A stretch of 64,000 nt of DNA from Niabella sp. (GTDB lineage: Bacteria; Bacteroidota; Bacteroidia; Chitinophagales; Chitinophagaceae): assembly GCA_027493055.1 (NCBI GenBank), contig JAPUDO010000012.1, positions 55,669 to 119,668 on the forward strand. The letters run 5' to 3'. Below, piece after piece: positions 34,940-44,639 of the stretch (positions are counted from its first letter, which is position 1; the number at the start of each line of letters is the position of its first letter). Made by a program: the position numbers and the translations under genes. The notes below the pieces were generated by a model that did not search any database, was not told where the DNA came from, and saw nothing but the letters and a program-made list of their open reading frames with translations.

Positions 34940-35833
34940 TTATTGAATATGTTTAGCTAAAACACCTGCTAACGTAGTATTTACATTGCCGGCGGTAAGC
35001 GTTTTAGCCTTCCAGTCATCTGCCAGCTTAAAAAGTGTATTCATCAGTTCATTATCGTTCACCAGCTTAATGGTTGATTTGGCGCTTAACACTTTATCCC
35101 ATTCCTGCTGCACAACGGTCCAGAAGCCTTTATGCTCTTCCCAGTATTTTGCTGCCGCTTCACAATCAGCCTCATCTGCTTTTTCGTAAAGGTTCAGGCC
35201 TTTTTCCTCTGCAATTATCTTATCAGAACCATTAGCCCGAAGCACTTTTTTATTGTCCTGAATATGATCGTAGCCATCGTTTTTAACAACTATCCTGTTC
35301 GTACGGTTCAGGATATTATAATCCGAGCGATGGGTGTATTCTCTGCGTGGAAGCGGGGCGTCCGCGGTATTTTCCCATATAGTATGACCATTCACCAACT
35401 GCCAGGGGGCAGAACCCTGGTAGCGCGGCGCATCGGTTACTTCCCATACGGATTGCGACCATTTACCTTTTACATCGTTCTTGTTCAGGTTTACTTTTTC
35501 CCATACTTTATCACCTTTATAGTTCCATTGTACAGGATTTTCGTAAGACCAGTCCTCGCGCCAGTGTTTTACCACCATGCCATTACCCACCACCAGCAGG
35601 TGCTGTATCACCACTCTTTTGCTGGTATTGACAATAGGCAGCGCCAGCTCGGTGGCTCCCTGTATTTTTTCCCTGTCGTGAAACTTATAGTCCTTATCCG
35701 GTGAAAAAGTTTCAGCGTACTTAAAAGTCACTTCAAAGCAGCCGCAGAGCTTATCGATATTTTCTTTACCTGTTTGAGCGGTTGCAGAAGCAGACAATGC
35801 AGCGGCTACCGCTATACTAAAAATCCTCTTCAT
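34940..35833 (-). CDS. DUF6607 exported protein
   Basis: A 297-residue protein with a signal peptide ending at ATAQ, resembling DUF6607. The core holds KHWREDWSYENPVQWNYKGD and PLPRREYTHRSDYNIL. It is the third gene behind hmuR and hmuY with a 29-base gap, a known arrangement in Bacteroidota haem loci. The function is not established; a periplasmic role in haem handling is inference from context. Confidence 0.82.
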   Translation of the reverse strand: MKRIFSIAVAAALSASATAQTGKENIDKLCGCFEVTFKYAETFSPDKDYKFHDREKIQGATELALPIVNTSKRVVIQHLLVVGNGMVVKHWREDWSYENPVQWNYKGDKVWEKVNLNKNDVKGKWSQSVWEVTDAPRYQGSAPWQLVNGHTIWENTADAPLPRREYTHRSDYNILNRTNRIVVKNDGYDHIQDNKKVLRANGSDKIIAEEKGLNLYEKADEADCEAAAKYWEEHKGFWTVVQQEWDKVLSAKSTIKLVNDNELMNTLFKLADDWKAKTLTAGNVNTTLAGVLAKHIQ

Positions 35834-35862
35834 TTTTGATAGTTTGAGATTATGTTTTAAAA

Positions 35863-36936
35863 TTACTTGATTAACTCATATTGTATTTGGGGTTTGCCAC
35901 GCGTACCGCCGTCAGCTGCAATAAAACTGATAAATTTTAGCTTATATAAATTTCCAGCGGCATCTTTTACTACATAAAACCTGCTTTTTCTGATACCCGC
36001 AGGCTCACCACCACTGGCAACTGTTAGTCGCCAATTGCTGCCTATTGTCATTCGGTCATTAGAGAAGCTATATTTTGCTACACTATCCTTATTGAATTTT
36101 GTATATGCGTCCGCTGCGACTTCTGCGGAAGCATAAACCCTTTCAAATGCAGTAGTACCTCCCAAATTATTGGTGAGCACTATATCTGAAAAACCATATG
36201 GGATATAGCCAGTCTCGGTAGAAAATGTTTGATAAACATTCCAGCTCCAGGTAATATCCCAGGTTTCTTTTTGCGGTTCTACATTCACCAGGGCTCCTGT
36301 AAATAAAGAAACAAATTGAAAGTTATAGTCGCTATTTTTGCTAATATCTAATGATTTAAAAGTAGACTCTTTCAATTTAGCATATTGTAACGAGTAGCCG
36401 GTTCCTTTCCTTAACACTCTTATCTTGAAAACACTATCTACAGGTACAGGTACATAATTTGTAAGTCCCTTAGCATTTATTATATAAACTTTATTATTAG
36501 CGTCTGTTGCTGATACTTCAGCTATCACTGTTTTAGTTAATATATTGGCTTCTCTTGGATCGTCAATTATTGTAAAAGAGCCTGCACCCTGCCCTATTTT
36601 TAACACATTCAGGTCTACATCTGCTTCCGTTACTGCATTAAGATCGGTTTTATTAACCACCGTTGCAGTAACAGCCTTTGTACTGTTTAAAACTATTTTG
36701 AAATTATCCCCGCAATAAAACCCTAAATCCCAGCTATTCCGCAAAACGCTTGTTTGTTTATCTGTACTAAAATCTACAAATACCGAGTTTTCTGCATTAG
36801 CTCCTGCATTGGTGGTGGTTCCGTTCAACTCCATCGTTGAGCCATTAGACGGCGGTACAATAATCACAGGGTCTTTATCTTTACTGCAGGATACCAAAGC
36901 AGCAACTGTCACTGATAATAATAATAACTTCTTCAT
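35863..36936 (-). CDS. HmuY-family haem-binding lipoprotein
   Basis: A 357-residue lipoprotein with lipobox AALVSC. The HmuY-like core is seen in the SWDLGFYCGDNFKIVLNSTK and WDITWSWNVYQTF segments. HmuY proteins bind haem at the cell surface and pass it to HmuR, encoded five bases upstream. The haem ligands of the Porphyromonas protein cannot be placed with certainty from this sequence, and many HmuY relatives use other ligands. Confidence 0.88.
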   Translation of the reverse strand: MKKLLLLSVTVAALVSCSKDKDPVIIVPPSNGSTMELNGTTTNAGANAENSVFVDFSTDKQTSVLRNSWDLGFYCGDNFKIVLNSTKAVTATVVNKTDLNAVTEADVDLNVLKIGQGAGSFTIIDDPREANILTKTVIAEVSATDANNKVYIINAKGLTNYVPVPVDSVFKIRVLRKGTGYSLQYAKLKESTFKSLDISKNSDYNFQFVSLFTGALVNVEPQKETWDITWSWNVYQTFSTETGYIPYGFSDIVLTNNLGGTTAFERVYASAEVAADAYTKFNKDSVAKYSFSNDRMTIGSNWRLTVASGGEPAGIRKSRFYVVKDAAGNLYKLKFISFIAADGGTRGKPQIQYELIK

Positions 36937-36941
36937 GGTTT

Positions 36942-38993
36942 CTATTTTGAATTTTTATTTTTACTAAACTGATAGGCGATCCCTAAAAAATAAGAGCGGC
37001 CATAGCTGATAGGCGCAGGCCCCCCGGTGCTGTGCGCGCCACCGCTGCCAGCGGTATTATTAATACTGCTTATATCGAAAATATTTTTAACCCCCGCCTG
37101 GAGTGTAACGGTGCTAAACAATATTTTGGAAACGGAAAAATCGGCCCAGTTAAAGCTGCTGAGCCCCTTAAGTTCCACATCAGTAGGGCTGTTGTTCACC
37201 ATCTGATATGCTTTCCTTGCGCCGGAGTATTTATACATCAAAGCCAGGCTGGTCTTTATTTTGCTGATGCTGTAAAAAATATTGGCGTTCACTTCGGGCG
37301 ACCAGTTAAATGCCGGTACTTCCCTGCTGAGTCCTTCTTCATTGCTTAAATCATTATAGCGACCTACCAACAGAGCGCCTATACTTAATTGCAATTGTTT
37401 GTACATAAAGCCCTGCTCAAAAGAAATACCCGTGGTTTTAAATTTCGATACATTGAACAACCGGGTTGTTGTATTATCAGCAGGATCAAGCGCATAATCT
37501 ATCAGATCATTGAACACACTATAAAAACCGCTTAATGTGCTCATGGCTTTAATACCATTTTGATTATAGCTCCAGGCCAGCGAGCCATTAAAGCTGTTGG
37601 AAGTTTCAGCTTTCAGGTCTTTATTACCTAATATGGCATGGTTGGCATCAATAAAATCGAAGTACAGCTCTCTTAACGCCGGGGCCCGGTATCCTTTTGC
37701 ATACGATAATCTTACATCCATATTATCCGACAACCTGATCTTCGTATTGAGCGCAGGAACAATGGGAGGCGCATCATACAGGGAGTTTTTTATCAGCCTG
37801 AATCCCGGGCGAATATTAATATTGTTCACCGGCTTCCACTCGGCAGAAGCAAATAACGCAAAATCGTTGATCACCGGTGAACCTTCAATCCTGGCACCGG
37901 AAGCAGCATTATGATTGAACTCTATACCGGGCTGAAAAGATAATTTTTCGTTTACCGTATAATGTCCCTGTGTTCTGAAAAACAGGGTAGTGAATATCGC
38001 GGTATCCTGCTCTCCTGCACCAGTAGTCAGCTCATCGGTGTTGTTTGTAAAATTGTGTCGCGTGCTCCTGGTGCGGCGACTGTAATCAGTATAAGATGCT
38101 GATGTGTTTAAGTGAAACCGGGAGTTGATATGCCAGTCATCCTGCACCTGGTGCATCCAGCGGCGGGTAATATAGCGCTGATCAAAAGCTTTGAAGGATC
38201 CCATGTTAATGGCCCCTTTTGATGTAATGGTTTCGTCTAACCCGTCAAGCCTGTAGTACACTGTATTTTTTTCACCGCGATGACCTAATGTAATGCTTCC
38301 TAAATATTGCTCCTTGGGTTTCCATGCTTTAGCCCTGCCGTAATCATCGCCGCCAAATCCCCTGAAATCATTGTGCGTAAAACCGCCGTTCACAAAAAAT
38401 GAACGCTGCGCATAAGAAGCATTCACCGATTGCAGGTGCAGACCCTTGTTGCCAAAAGGATCGTATTCTTTCCCTGCTGTTTCTTCCTGCACGCGCGCAC
38501 CTGCGCTGAACCATGCATTATTATCTTTTTTAGTAATAATATTAATAACACCAGCTAAAGCGTCAGAGCCATAAATAACGCTCATAGGCCCTTCTACTAT
38601 TTCTATTCTTTCCACGCTTTGCAGATCGATCTGGTTCAGACTTTCGCGGGTATCATTGCGGTCAGTAACCGGAACACCATCCAGCAGGATCTTGATGCTG
38701 CGCCCGCTCATACCCATCAGCTGCACATCGGTAACACCCAGCGCATTATCATTGCTGAAACGGAAGCCTAATTCAGTGTTGAGCACCTGTGTCATATTAA
38801 GCGCCGCTTTTGCCTTGATCTGTTCGGCGGTAATTACTTTTATTTTATACACAGAGTTCTTTAAAGACTGTGGCTGGTACTGGCCGGTAGTAACGGTTAC
38901 TTCTTCCAGCACAGCCGATGTATCGGTTTGGGCTGATAGCTGCAGGACAGCGCCTGATATTGTAACAGAGATAAGTAGAAGTTTACACAACAT
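36942..38993 (-). CDS. HmuR-like TonB-dependent haem receptor
   Basis: A 683-residue outer-membrane receptor. The signal peptide ends at LQLSAQ; the plug carries VTVTTGQYQPQSLKNSVYKI and ILLDGVPVTDRNDTRESLNQ, then a barrel ending at LGIAYQF. It lacks the N-terminal extension of SusC-type receptors. The frame extends to a TTG at 39047, but the ATG at 38993 gives the better signal peptide and lies 29 bases past the -7 element. The partner genes are hmuY and DUF6607. Two dyad operator copies sit upstream. Confidence 0.9.
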   Translation of the reverse strand: MLCKLLLISVTISGAVLQLSAQTDTSAVLEEVTVTTGQYQPQSLKNSVYKIKVITAEQIKAKAALNMTQVLNTELGFRFSNDNALGVTDVQLMGMSGRSIKILLDGVPVTDRNDTRESLNQIDLQSVERIEIVEGPMSVIYGSDALAGVINIITKKDNNAWFSAGARVQEETAGKEYDPFGNKGLHLQSVNASYAQRSFFVNGGFTHNDFRGFGGDDYGRAKAWKPKEQYLGSITLGHRGEKNTVYYRLDGLDETITSKGAINMGSFKAFDQRYITRRWMHQVQDDWHINSRFHLNTSASYTDYSRRTRSTRHNFTNNTDELTTGAGEQDTAIFTTLFFRTQGHYTVNEKLSFQPGIEFNHNAASGARIEGSPVINDFALFASAEWKPVNNINIRPGFRLIKNSLYDAPPIVPALNTKIRLSDNMDVRLSYAKGYRAPALRELYFDFIDANHAILGNKDLKAETSNSFNGSLAWSYNQNGIKAMSTLSGFYSVFNDLIDYALDPADNTTTRLFNVSKFKTTGISFEQGFMYKQLQLSIGALLVGRYNDLSNEEGLSREVPAFNWSPEVNANIFYSISKIKTSLALMYKYSGARKAYQMVNNSPTDVELKGLSSFNWADFSVSKILFSTVTLQAGVKNIFDISSINNTAGSGGAHSTGGPAPISYGRSYFLGIAYQFSKNKNSK

Positions 38994-39022
38994 GCTTTCA
39001 TGCACTTTTCTTGGTAGAAGTG

Positions 39023-39030
39023 CAAAATTC
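39023..39030 (-). promoter_or_regulatory. -7 element GAATTTTG of hmuR
   Basis: Seven of eight to TAnnTTTG on the minus strand. It lies exactly 37 bases downstream of the start of the proximal dyad element, the same offset as at 13102/13139 and 11055/11092. Confidence 0.5.
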
Positions 39031-39050
39031 TGTTTAACGGTCCGCAATGA

Positions 39051-39089
39051 TTTGTGAGATCGGGAAAAACTATTTACGAGATCGGGAAT
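39051..39089 (-). promoter_or_regulatory. Two dyad operator copies upstream of hmuR
   Basis: On the hmuR sense strand, TTTCCCGATCTCACAAA (39067-39051) and ATTCCCGATCTCGTAAA (39089-39073) match TTTCCGCATTTCGTAAA at 12 and 13 of 17 positions. They are spaced 22 bases apart, two helical turns. They also lie upstream of the divergent lipoprotein gene at 39178. Confidence 0.65.
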
Positions 39090-39177
39090 AATTTTATTTT
39101 TACCATCGGCAAAGCAAAAAACGGTAGTAGTTGTTGCGAACCTTACAGCATTCCCGTCATTAAGAAAAAGTTGTTAT

Positions 39178-39618
39178 ATGAAACCGGTTATTTTTATTAT
39201 ACTATCCTGTTTATTAATTGTAAGTGTTTCCTGTAAAAGATCCGCCATTCATATACCAGATGATGATACCCCCTGCGGTGCGGCCGTAATTATTAATAAT
39301 GAAGTTTATAACGGAACAAAGACAAACCCCAATATTATTAAAAATGTAACACTATCAGGTAATTGCCTTACGGTTACCGTTACCGCAAGCGGTTGCAGCG
39401 GAGAAAGCTGGGTGGTGAAACTGATGGATGCCGGCGCTATTGCCAAATCCCTGCCTCCTCAAAGAAGCCTTAAAGTTTCGCTTGACAATAAGGAGCTTTG
39501 CCTGGCCGTATTTACCAGGTCTTACAGCTTCGATATCTCGGCACTAAAAGTTTATGGCTACAATAAACTGACCCTCAACATAAATGGGTATAAGCAGGCG
39601 CTGACCTATTCCTATTAA
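39178..39618 (+). CDS. Small hypothetical lipoprotein
   Basis: A 146-residue lipoprotein (lipobox VSVSC) with several Cys residues (DDTPCGAAVII, SGNCLTV, ASGCSGESWVVK, NKELCLAVF). I do not recognise a family. It is divergent from hmuR and shares the control region that holds the two dyad copies, and is followed 10 bases later by a small barrel-like gene. I infer a surface protein possibly co-regulated with haem uptake. Confidence 0.75.
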   Translation: MKPVIFIILSCLLIVSVSCKRSAIHIPDDDTPCGAAVIINNEVYNGTKTNPNIIKNVTLSGNCLTVTVTASGCSGESWVVKLMDAGAIAKSLPPQRSLKVSLDNKELCLAVFTRSYSFDISALKVYGYNKLTLNINGYKQALTYSY

Positions 39619-39628
39619 CTATTGAACC

Positions 39629-40147
39629 ATGCGATCAAAAAAATATGGTATAAGCATCCTGCTACAGCTCTTATGCATAGGTGCCGTTCAGGCGCAGTAT
39701 TCAGCAAAACTTGAAACAGGGTATTGGGTATATAATTACAGGATGATTAGAGTAGATCCCGGTCCAAACTGGAAGGGATATTACCTGCACGGCAAGCCTG
39801 ATGGCGCAGATGTTAACCTGGTAAACGGGCTGGCTTTTGCCGAAAAAAGAATGTTTGCGGGAGTTGGTATAGGCTATTTAAATTTTGCAGGCATCAGCGG
39901 CGTTTCTTTTTATGCCGATGTGGAGTATTTACCTTTAAGAAAGAAGCTGACACCTTTGCTTAATCTGAAAATAGGGCGAAGCCATATCTGGAATCAGTAC
40001 GATGGAGGAACAGCAACTGCGCTTACAGAACTTACCGGGGGTCTTAATTATAAGCCAGGTAATAAACTGGGTTTATTTTTAAAATCAGGCATAGCTTTTA
40101 CGCAGCAGTCCATGTTCATTCCCGTTCGACTTGGTTTGCGGCTGTAG
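39629..40147 (+). CDS. Small outer-membrane beta-barrel protein
   Basis: A 172-residue protein with a signal peptide ending at AVQAQ and alternating hydrophobic strands (GVGIGYLNFAGISGVSFYADVEYL) up to PVRLGLRL, which suggests a small barrel. No family recognised. It forms a two-gene unit with the lipoprotein just upstream. Confidence 0.75.
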   Translation: MRSKKYGISILLQLLCIGAVQAQYSAKLETGYWVYNYRMIRVDPGPNWKGYYLHGKPDGADVNLVNGLAFAEKRMFAGVGIGYLNFAGISGVSFYADVEYLPLRKKLTPLLNLKIGRSHIWNQYDGGTATALTELTGGLNYKPGNKLGLFLKSGIAFTQQSMFIPVRLGLRL

Positions 40148-40171
40148 CCGGCTTACGCAGCATGGAGGAAG

Positions 40172-41467
40172 CTATCTTCTCTTATCCACAAATTTCACCG
40201 GCTTTCTTACACCATCGGGAAACTGCATTTTCTGCATTGTTTCCGCATCAATATATTTAATATGCGGGGTAACGCGCAACCTGGCCTGCAGGTATGCTTT
40301 TATTTTATTTTGTGTTTCTTCCAGGCTGTCTGCGGGTGTAATGTATAGCAAAACTTCATCTGTGCCTATTTCATTACTATACACTTCTACAATATATTCC
40401 TTTATTGCTTCAATGCGGTGAATGATCTCAAAAAGTGCAGGTGCGAATAGCGTAGTGCCTTTGTATTTGATCATTTGTTTTTTACGGCCAATCACCGGCG
40501 ACAGGCGCAGGGTATGCCGTCCGCAGCTGCATGGCCCGGTATAGGCTTTGCAAACATCGCCTGTTTTATATCTTAACAATGGCATCCCTTCTACTCCTAA
40601 AGTAGTAATGGTTACCTCACCGGGCTGCCCGTCAGGAACAGGTTGCCCGTTGTCATCCAGCAACTCTACAATTAATAATTCGGGGTTTAAATGGCCTCCC
40701 TTTCCAGCCTCACATTCAGTAAATGCGGTTTGCATTTCTGTAGAAGCATACGTAGAAAACAGCTGGATATTCCATTTACCTGTTATTTTTTGTGCCAGGA
40801 TGTTAGGCTCCAGGTTTTCGCTTCTGATATTTTCGCCAATACAAACTGCCTTCTTCACCGAAGTCCGGTTAATATCTATGCCATTCTCTTCTGCATACTG
40901 GATCAGCTTGATAATAAACGAAGGCACTGCTACAATGGCCGTAGGTTTCAGCCTGTCGATGGTTTCCCATTGCAGCGAGGGTACGCCCGGCCCCACACGC
41001 ACTATCCCTGCGCCCAGCTTGCGAATACCACTGTAATAGGCCATTCCTGCCATAAATTGCCGGTCCAGTGTAAGCATGAGCTGGTAAATATCTTCTGAAG
41101 TACCGTTAGCGCAAACAAAAGAGCAGTACTCATTATACGCCAGCCGTTGCAGGTCATTTTCTGTAAGAGCAATGGTTACAGGGCTACCCACAGTACCCGA
41201 AGTAGCCGTATATTCAATGATCTTATTTTTGGGTACGCATAAAAAATCCCCGTTCCTTAGCTGAAGGTGTTCTTTTTCCGTTGGTGGTATTTTTACCAGG
41301 TCTCCGATGGTCCTGATCCCACCCGGATGAATAGCATGCTCGGCAAACAGCGCTTTATAGTAGCCGGAATGAGCATTGAGATAAACGAGCAGATCGGCCA
41401 GCTTTTTCTCCTGGTATTGCCTGATAACGGACGCCTTTTGAAAGGAAATGGATGGTAACTCATTCAT
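40172..41467 (-). CDS. PaaK-like phenylacetate-CoA ligase family protein
   Basis: A 431-residue adenylate-forming enzyme. The phosphate-binding loop is YTATSGTVGSP; later motifs are STYASTEMQTAF, LRYKTGDVC and the hinge region GRKKQMIKYKGTTLF. Cys residues in GPCSCGRH may bind zinc, as in some PaaK relatives. It would activate a carboxylic acid as acyl-AMP or acyl-CoA. No phenylacetate pathway genes are nearby, so the substrate is open. Single gene. Confidence 0.85.
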   Translation of the reverse strand: MNELPSISFQKASVIRQYQEKKLADLLVYLNAHSGYYKALFAEHAIHPGGIRTIGDLVKIPPTEKEHLQLRNGDFLCVPKNKIIEYTATSGTVGSPVTIALTENDLQRLAYNEYCSFVCANGTSEDIYQLMLTLDRQFMAGMAYYSGIRKLGAGIVRVGPGVPSLQWETIDRLKPTAIVAVPSFIIKLIQYAEENGIDINRTSVKKAVCIGENIRSENLEPNILAQKITGKWNIQLFSTYASTEMQTAFTECEAGKGGHLNPELLIVELLDDNGQPVPDGQPGEVTITTLGVEGMPLLRYKTGDVCKAYTGPCSCGRHTLRLSPVIGRKKQMIKYKGTTLFAPALFEIIHRIEAIKEYIVEVYSNEIGTDEVLLYITPADSLEETQNKIKAYLQARLRVTPHIKYIDAETMQKMQFPDGVRKPVKFVDKRR

Positions 41468-42104
41468 GGGTCAAACCTACGGAAATATTTTTCTCATTGC
41501 TTCGCAGCGGCTGATCCCGTGTATAAATTCACCATTTCAGATAAAGCTGAGTGATACAGACTGTTGCCTTCAAAATAAAACGCAGCATTGGAGTTATTGT
41601 CTGTTAAAGAACAACTCACGACAAAAACCACATGGCATAATAATCCCAGTAAAGCGGGTTGAGTATTTTAATAATTCTTTTTTTCCCGGTCTTTTTCTTT
41701 TTGATAATTCTTAGCAATTGCCGGCCTGCGGATGTTGAATTAATTAAGTTCATAAGTGCATTTTCGGTGTTTTTAAATATAGTTTAGAAATCAGCCTTGT
41801 AAAGATGCAGCCATCAAACGCAAAAACCAAATTTAGAAGAAGAAAAAAACACAATATCCCTATTTCCCGGTACTATGACTTATTAATATATTAAATATGT
41901 TTAATGTGCTTTATTTCCTTCAAAAACTCTTCTTCGCTCCCATTTCCAAACATGCTAAGGATATAAAGAGCCTAATAATCGCCTCTTATATACATTCTAT
42001 ATAATTTTATGTATAATATTTTACAAAAAGAAGATACGAACAGGGTTTGTTTTTATTGTTTATTTTATATATATTTCATTTTTAAAGCAAAATGAATCGT
42101 GCTT
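41468..42104. other. 637-base AT-rich gap
   Basis: No gene supported. The last 60 bases carry a possible promoter for the ATP-grasp gene: TTTG at 42046-42049, 20 bases, then TATATTTC at 42070-42077, close to the TTTG-N19-TAnnTTTG rule. The remainder is AT-rich without clear repeats. Confidence 0.4.
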
Positions 42105-43553
42105 ATGACATTACCGGGAATTTTAGCATCTTATTTTATACAGCCCGAAGTATGGGATGAGTTAATGAGCCACACAGGGGTTAGAGGAAGCTATCATCAT
42201 TTGGTTAAAGCCATTGAAGGTTTTACGCCTGATGAACTGGGCAACAAAGATGAACTGGCCAAAAAGCTCTTCATGACCCAGGGCATTACTTTTACAGTAT
42301 ATAGTGATAATGAAGGGGTAGAGAAAATATTCCCGTTTGATATTATTCCCCGTATTATAGAAGCCAAAGAATGGGCTATTATAGAAGCCGGTATAAAGCA
42401 GCGCCTTAAAGCGCTTAATATTTTTTTAAAAGATGTGTACCACCAGCAATTTATTATTAAAGACGGCATGGTTCCGGCAAAGCTCATTTACTCCTGCCCC
42501 CTGTTCCTGAGGGAAATGATGAATGTAAACGTGCCTTTTGATATCTATTCTCATATTTCCGGCATTGATCTTATCAGGGATGCAGATGGCAGTTTTTATG
42601 TGCTGGAAGATAACCTCAGAACTCCTTCCGGCGTTTCGTATATGCTCGAAAACAGGAGCATCACTTTCAGGATATTTCCTGACATCATCCCGCGCAATAA
42701 TGTGCGGAGCGTCATTGAGTACCCTTCCCTGCTGCTTAAAAACCTGCTGGGACTGGCCAACAGGCAGGCCAGCAATCCTACCGTTGTGCTGCTGACTCCG
42801 GGTGTTTATAATTCTGCTTATTTTGAACATACCACTTTAGCCCGGCTTATGGGTATAGAATTGGTGGAAGGCCGCGACCTGGTAGTGGAAAACCATCATG
42901 TATATATGAAAACCACCAGCGGCCTGCAAAAAGTAGATGTTATTTACCGCCGGGTAGATGATGACTTTATTGATCCGCTCACTTTCAGGCCGGACAGTGT
43001 GCTGGGCGTTCCCGGTATTTACTGGGCTTACCGTAAAGGAAATGTAGCCATAGTAAACGCTATGGGAAATGGGGTGGCAGATGATAAGGCCGTGTATTCT
43101 TATGTGCCGGAAATGATACGCTATTACCTGAACGAGGAGCCGATCCTTAAAAATGTACCTACTTACGAGCTGGACGTTCCGGAAAACCGCTCCATGGTTT
43201 TTGCAAATATGAACAAGATGGTTGTCAAAAAAACAAATGAGTCCGGCGGATATGGTATGCTGATGGGTAATAAAGCAACTGAGGAGGAAATGGAGGAATA
43301 TAAAAAAGCCATCCTGGAAGATCCGCGGAATTTTATTGCGCAACCCATTATTAACCTCTCTTCATCGCCCTGCTATATCAACGGGAAGCTGCAGCCCCGG
43401 CGGGTAGATTTAAGGCCCTTTGCGCTTTACGGCCCTGACGGGATAGATATTGTGCCTGGAGGGCTTACAAGGGTAGCTTTGAGAGAAGGCTCACTGGTGG
43501 TTAACTCATCCCAGGGCGGGGGCAGCAAAGATACCTGGGTGCTGGGGGAATAA
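42105..43553 (+). CDS. Circularly permuted ATP-grasp protein
   Basis: A 482-residue protein of the circularly permuted ATP-grasp type 2 family (formerly DUF404/DUF407). Features include RDADGSFYVLEDNLRTPSGVSYMLENR, DVIYRRVDDDFIDP, NAMGNGVADDKAVYSYVPEM and VVKKTNESGGYGMLMG, which carry the nucleotide site. The frame is open to a GTG two codons upstream. It heads a three-gene unit with an alpha-E protein and a transglutaminase. Earlier comparative work predicts an amide-ligase role in peptide synthesis or modification; the product is unknown. Confidence 0.93.
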   Translation: MTLPGILASYFIQPEVWDELMSHTGVRGSYHHLVKAIEGFTPDELGNKDELAKKLFMTQGITFTVYSDNEGVEKIFPFDIIPRIIEAKEWAIIEAGIKQRLKALNIFLKDVYHQQFIIKDGMVPAKLIYSCPLFLREMMNVNVPFDIYSHISGIDLIRDADGSFYVLEDNLRTPSGVSYMLENRSITFRIFPDIIPRNNVRSVIEYPSLLLKNLLGLANRQASNPTVVLLTPGVYNSAYFEHTTLARLMGIELVEGRDLVVENHHVYMKTTSGLQKVDVIYRRVDDDFIDPLTFRPDSVLGVPGIYWAYRKGNVAIVNAMGNGVADDKAVYSYVPEMIRYYLNEEPILKNVPTYELDVPENRSMVFANMNKMVVKKTNESGGYGMLMGNKATEEEMEEYKKAILEDPRNFIAQPIINLSSSPCYINGKLQPRRVDLRPFALYGPDGIDIVPGGLTRVALREGSLVVNSSQGGGSKDTWVLGE

Positions 43554-43647
43554 AGAATGTAAAATATTAAATGTTGAATGTAAAATTTAGAATAAAAGGG
43601 TTGAACCAGTAACCAGAAACCGGCAACCTGAAATTTAAAATAATTAT

Positions 43648-44580
43648 ATGTTAAGTCGTGTTGCAGAATCCGTGTTTTGGCTGGCCCGTTATATGGAAAG
43701 AACAAACGGGTTGTTAAGGGTGTTACGAACCAACTACCTGGCTTCACAGGATGAAATGCGTGAATATAACTGGAAATCGGTATTACAAACCTATGGTTAT
43801 TTATTTGACGAAGAGATAGCGCCTATCCAGTACAACTCCCGCGCCGTATTGGAGTATGTTATGCTAAACAGGAACAATAACGCATCGCTCATCAACAATA
43901 TTACCCGCTCCCGCGAAAATGCCAAAGCCGTGCAGGATCATATTACCAAAGAAATGTGGCATAACCTTAATGCCTATTACCATCTCATCAGGGAGCTCAA
44001 TATAGAGCAACCCATAAAATATGGCGATCCCATAGCTGCCCTGGATGCCCTGATAAAACACGGTTTGTTCCTGTACGGAACTATTGATGTAACCATGCCG
44101 CGTGGCGAGGCATATAACTTTTTAAACATAGGCCGGTTTATGGAGCGCGCTATTATTACAACCGATGTTACAGATATTAAGCTGAAGGAAATAGAGTACA
44201 ACCTGCAGGAAACAGCCACACCGGCATTGAGATATCTGCTGTATTCGCTTTCGGGCTATGAAGCTTACCTGAAAACATCCCGTGGTATAGTAGAGCCGGA
44301 TACTATTATGAAGCAGGTGCTGTATGACGAAGGCTTTGTACATTCTGTGCTGTATTGTATGGAACATATCAGCCGGTACTTTAAAAGATTGCGCGGCCAA
44401 AGCATACCGGAAAGCTACGAACATCTCGATTTCCTGATAGGTAAAGGCCTGAGCAATTTAAAATACAGCAGCAGCAATTTAAAAGACGGGCTAAGTATTA
44501 AAGAGCTGCTGGCACAAACCCGCCAGGACCTGCACCATATTTCAGCAGCATTTAATAAGCATTATTTTGGATATAATTAA
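43648..44580 (+). CDS. Alpha-E domain protein
   Basis: A 310-residue all-helical protein (formerly DUF403), starting MLSRVAESVFWLARYMERTNGLLRVL, which is the family signature. It always travels with the ATP-grasp partner encoded 94 bases upstream; the gap holds only word-type repeats. Its biochemical role is not known. It may form a complex with the ATP-grasp ligase. Confidence 0.93.
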   Translation: MLSRVAESVFWLARYMERTNGLLRVLRTNYLASQDEMREYNWKSVLQTYGYLFDEEIAPIQYNSRAVLEYVMLNRNNNASLINNITRSRENAKAVQDHITKEMWHNLNAYYHLIRELNIEQPIKYGDPIAALDALIKHGLFLYGTIDVTMPRGEAYNFLNIGRFMERAIITTDVTDIKLKEIEYNLQETATPALRYLLYSLSGYEAYLKTSRGIVEPDTIMKQVLYDEGFVHSVLYCMEHISRYFKRLRGQSIPESYEHLDFLIGKGLSNLKYSSSNLKDGLSIKELLAQTRQDLHHISAAFNKHYFGYN

Positions 44581-44639
44581 TACAGCCGTACAAAACAGGT
44601 TACAACTTCAATCACCCGGAAACATTTCAAATAATAAGG

